A DNA stretch of 64,000 nucleotides from Bacteroidota bacterium (GTDB taxonomy: Bacteria > Bacteroidota > Bacteroidia > AKYH767-A > OLB10). The notes under the pieces are model-generated. The model was not told where the DNA came from. It was given only the letters and a program-made list of their open reading frames with translations, and searched no databases. Location: the NCBI GenBank assembly GCA_016714535.1, contig JADKDR010000001.1:682001-746000 (forward strand), read 5' to 3'. Below are positions 62,733-64,000 of the stretch, piece after piece (positions within the stretch are counted from its first letter, which is position 1; each line of letters opens with the position of its first letter). A program made the position numbers and the translations under genes.

Positions 62733-64000
62733 ATGCCAATGTTTAATAGAACCGAGAATCGAATACCCGCTTTTTTCCTTGTAATATTATTTGCATTTAA
62801 TTCATCATTTACTTAGCCCAGCCTGATGTTGACAGTCTTAAAAACCTGCTTTATAATGCAGGTAATGAGAAGAAAAAAATATTAATACAAACACAATGCC
62901 GCGAAGTATGCTCCTGCTAAAGTGGATACAGCACTTGCTTATAAGCCAGATATAAAAGGATGGGCAATGTATAGGCTGGCCGATATGTACCGCAAATCGG
63001 GTAGTTGCCCTGATGCCATTCCAATTAACGAGCAGCTAATTGCTGATGGAAAAAAATATAACCTGCCGGTTAATGTTTATAACGGATACAGGGGGATAGC
63101 TATTTGCTATGATATTCAGCAGCAGTATGACAGTGCCGAAAAATATTTTTCATTGGCACTTGAAGTGGCTTTACAAACAAATTCGCAAAAACGGATAGCC
63201 ACTGCATATACAAATGTTGGAGTGGTAACATGGCATACCAAAAGTTATATTGAGTCAATTGCTGCATCGTTAAAAGCTGTTGAAATTTTAGCATCATTAA
63301 ATGACGAGCAAATAATACCTGCTTATCAGAATCTATGTTGCGTATATCGCGATATGGGCAAATTGGATAGTGCTGCAATTTATTGCAAACTGGGATTGGA
63401 TGAAGCCACTAAAAGGAACCAGGTTTTTTCAATGTCCATACTGAATGGAATTTCGTCAGATGTATATTTGAAACAAGGCGATTATAAATTTGCTTATGAA
63501 CACTTGGTTAAAGCAAAAAATTTTAATGACAGTTTGCATACTGCCAAGCACACCATTGCTGTAAAGGAACTTGAAGAAAAATATAAGAATAAGGAAAAGC
63601 AGTCAGAAATTGAGCTGTTATCAAAGGAGAATCAACTCAAAGCATTGCTAATTAAAAAACGTGAATTCGATTTAATAAATGCTGGGTATGAGGCTGATCA
63701 ACAGAAAAAACTGGCTGACCTCAATGCACTTGAGATAGAAAATAAAAAGGCGCAATTACAACTGGCTCAATTTCAATCCACTTTAAATGAAAAGGAAAAA
63801 ACCAAAGCAGTTATACTGCTTGCTGATGAGCAGGAAAGCAGAAATACTGAACGTAATCTTGCTTACATCTTATTTGGTTTACTGACAGTCTTTATTGCAG
63901 GGGCTTTTTACATTTAGGCAACGGCAGAAATTGAAGCTCCTTACCGAAAAACATGCAGCTGTAATGGGCGAACGCAAACGTATAAGTGCCGATATGCATG
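62733..64000 (+). pseudogene. TPR-containing sensor histidine kinase, frameshifted and cut by the window edge
   Basis: The gene can be followed across four frames. ATG 62733 opens a signal peptide (IPAFFLVILFAFNSSF, stop at 62814). The next frame from 62816 reads AQPDVDSLKNLLYNAGNEKK. The third from about 62895 reads NAAKYAPAKVDTALAY and then the long frame to 63917 with TPR repeats (AIPINEQLIADGKKYNLPVN, TAYTNVGVVTWHTKSYIESI), a coiled coil and a membrane helix (LAYILFGLLTVFIAGAFY). The fourth (from about 63911) reads FRQRQKLKLLTEKHAAVMGE then RKRISADMH, the start of a HisKA_3-type dimerisation helix with the phosphoaccepting His at the edge. Either a decayed gene or several indels. Confidence 0.7.
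62922..63917 (+). CDS. Longest open segment of the broken TPR sensor kinase
   Basis: This 331-codon piece contains the TPR array, coiled coil and membrane helix of the kinase described for 62733-64000. Its GTG start at 62922 falls inside homologous sequence and its stop falls immediately after the membrane helix, before the kinase core. It should not be treated as a complete protein. Confidence 0.6.
   Translation: MDTALAYKPDIKGWAMYRLADMYRKSGSCPDAIPINEQLIADGKKYNLPVNVYNGYRGIAICYDIQQQYDSAEKYFSLALEVALQTNSQKRIATAYTNVGVVTWHTKSYIESIAASLKAVEILASLNDEQIIPAYQNLCCVYRDMGKLDSAAIYCKLGLDEATKRNQVFSMSILNGISSDVYLKQGDYKFAYEHLVKAKNFNDSLHTAKHTIAVKELEEKYKNKEKQSEIELLSKENQLKALLIKKREFDLINAGYEADQQKKLADLNALEIENKKAQLQLAQFQSTLNEKEKTKAVILLADEQESRNTERNLAYILFGLLTVFIAGAFYI

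Overview
The window looks like a chromosomal segment of an AT-rich Bacteroidota bacterium, probably in or near the Chitinophagales/Sphingobacteriales-type lineages. Support comes from an (interrupted) type IX secretion translocon gene sprA, about ten exported proteins ending in T9SS type A or type B sorting domains, Bacteroidota-type promoter boxes (TAnnTTTG) just upstream of several starts, an ECF sigma/membrane-protein/lipoprotein cassette, and hybrid 'propeller' sensor kinases. I saw no rRNA, tRNA or CRISPR. The assignment below phylum is inference.

Layout. 1-130: tail of a dTDP-glucose 4,6-dehydratase. 447-7726: sprA, split by one base missing in an A-run. 7727-8622: gene-free stretch with a degenerate tandem repeat. 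8623-11243 (minus): ECF sigma factor, transmembrane/beta-barrel protein and lipoprotein, closed by a terminator. 11438-16135 (minus): three T9SS cargo proteins, one with an Omp28/thioredoxin-like domain and one with choice-of-anchor L plus a gliding-type C-terminus. 16331-20677: large hybrid histidine kinase. 20660-25434 (minus): a 1031-aa TPR protein coupled to an outer-membrane barrel. 25746-30423 (minus): LytS/LytTR-type two-component pair, inward-rectifier K+ channel and an outer-membrane protein, closed by a strong terminator. 30488-33472: TauE/SafE permease, sugar epimerase and a lipidated MsrB-MsrA fusion.

33643-36877 (minus): two paralogous T9SS propeller-like proteins, interrupted or extended by palindromic repeat elements. 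37404-44011: an Omp28-like T9SS protein, two methyltransferases, an EVE protein, a secreted protein of unknown function and a polyprenyl synthase. 44192-54542: two tandem T9SS-exported PHP-type (metal phosphoesterase-like) proteins, a 49-aa lipoprotein, a four-repeat DUF4397 surface protein, a 35-nt poly-C tract and a BNR/propeller T9SS protein. 54742-58819: glycosyltransferase, NTF2-like protein and an exbB-exbD-tonB cluster. 59053-61455: a FadN-type beta-oxidation multienzyme split by three one-base deletions. 61556-64000: REP hairpins with a broken RAYT transposase, a HIRAN fragment and a frameshifted TPR sensor kinase running off the edge.

The theme is the cell surface. SprA would export the T9SS cargo. 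ExbB/ExbD/TonB would energise outer-membrane transporters. Several regulators (ECF sigma, hybrid kinase, LytTR pair) sit next to envelope proteins they may control. Two short genes missed by ordinary length cut-offs were found: a clear 49-aa lipoprotein (48543-48692, minus) and a tentative 38-aa ORF with its own promoter-like box and terminator (36960-37076, minus). Repeated one-base disruptions in homopolymers (sprA, fadN, the right-hand kinase) make sequencing indels a serious alternative to real pseudogenes.
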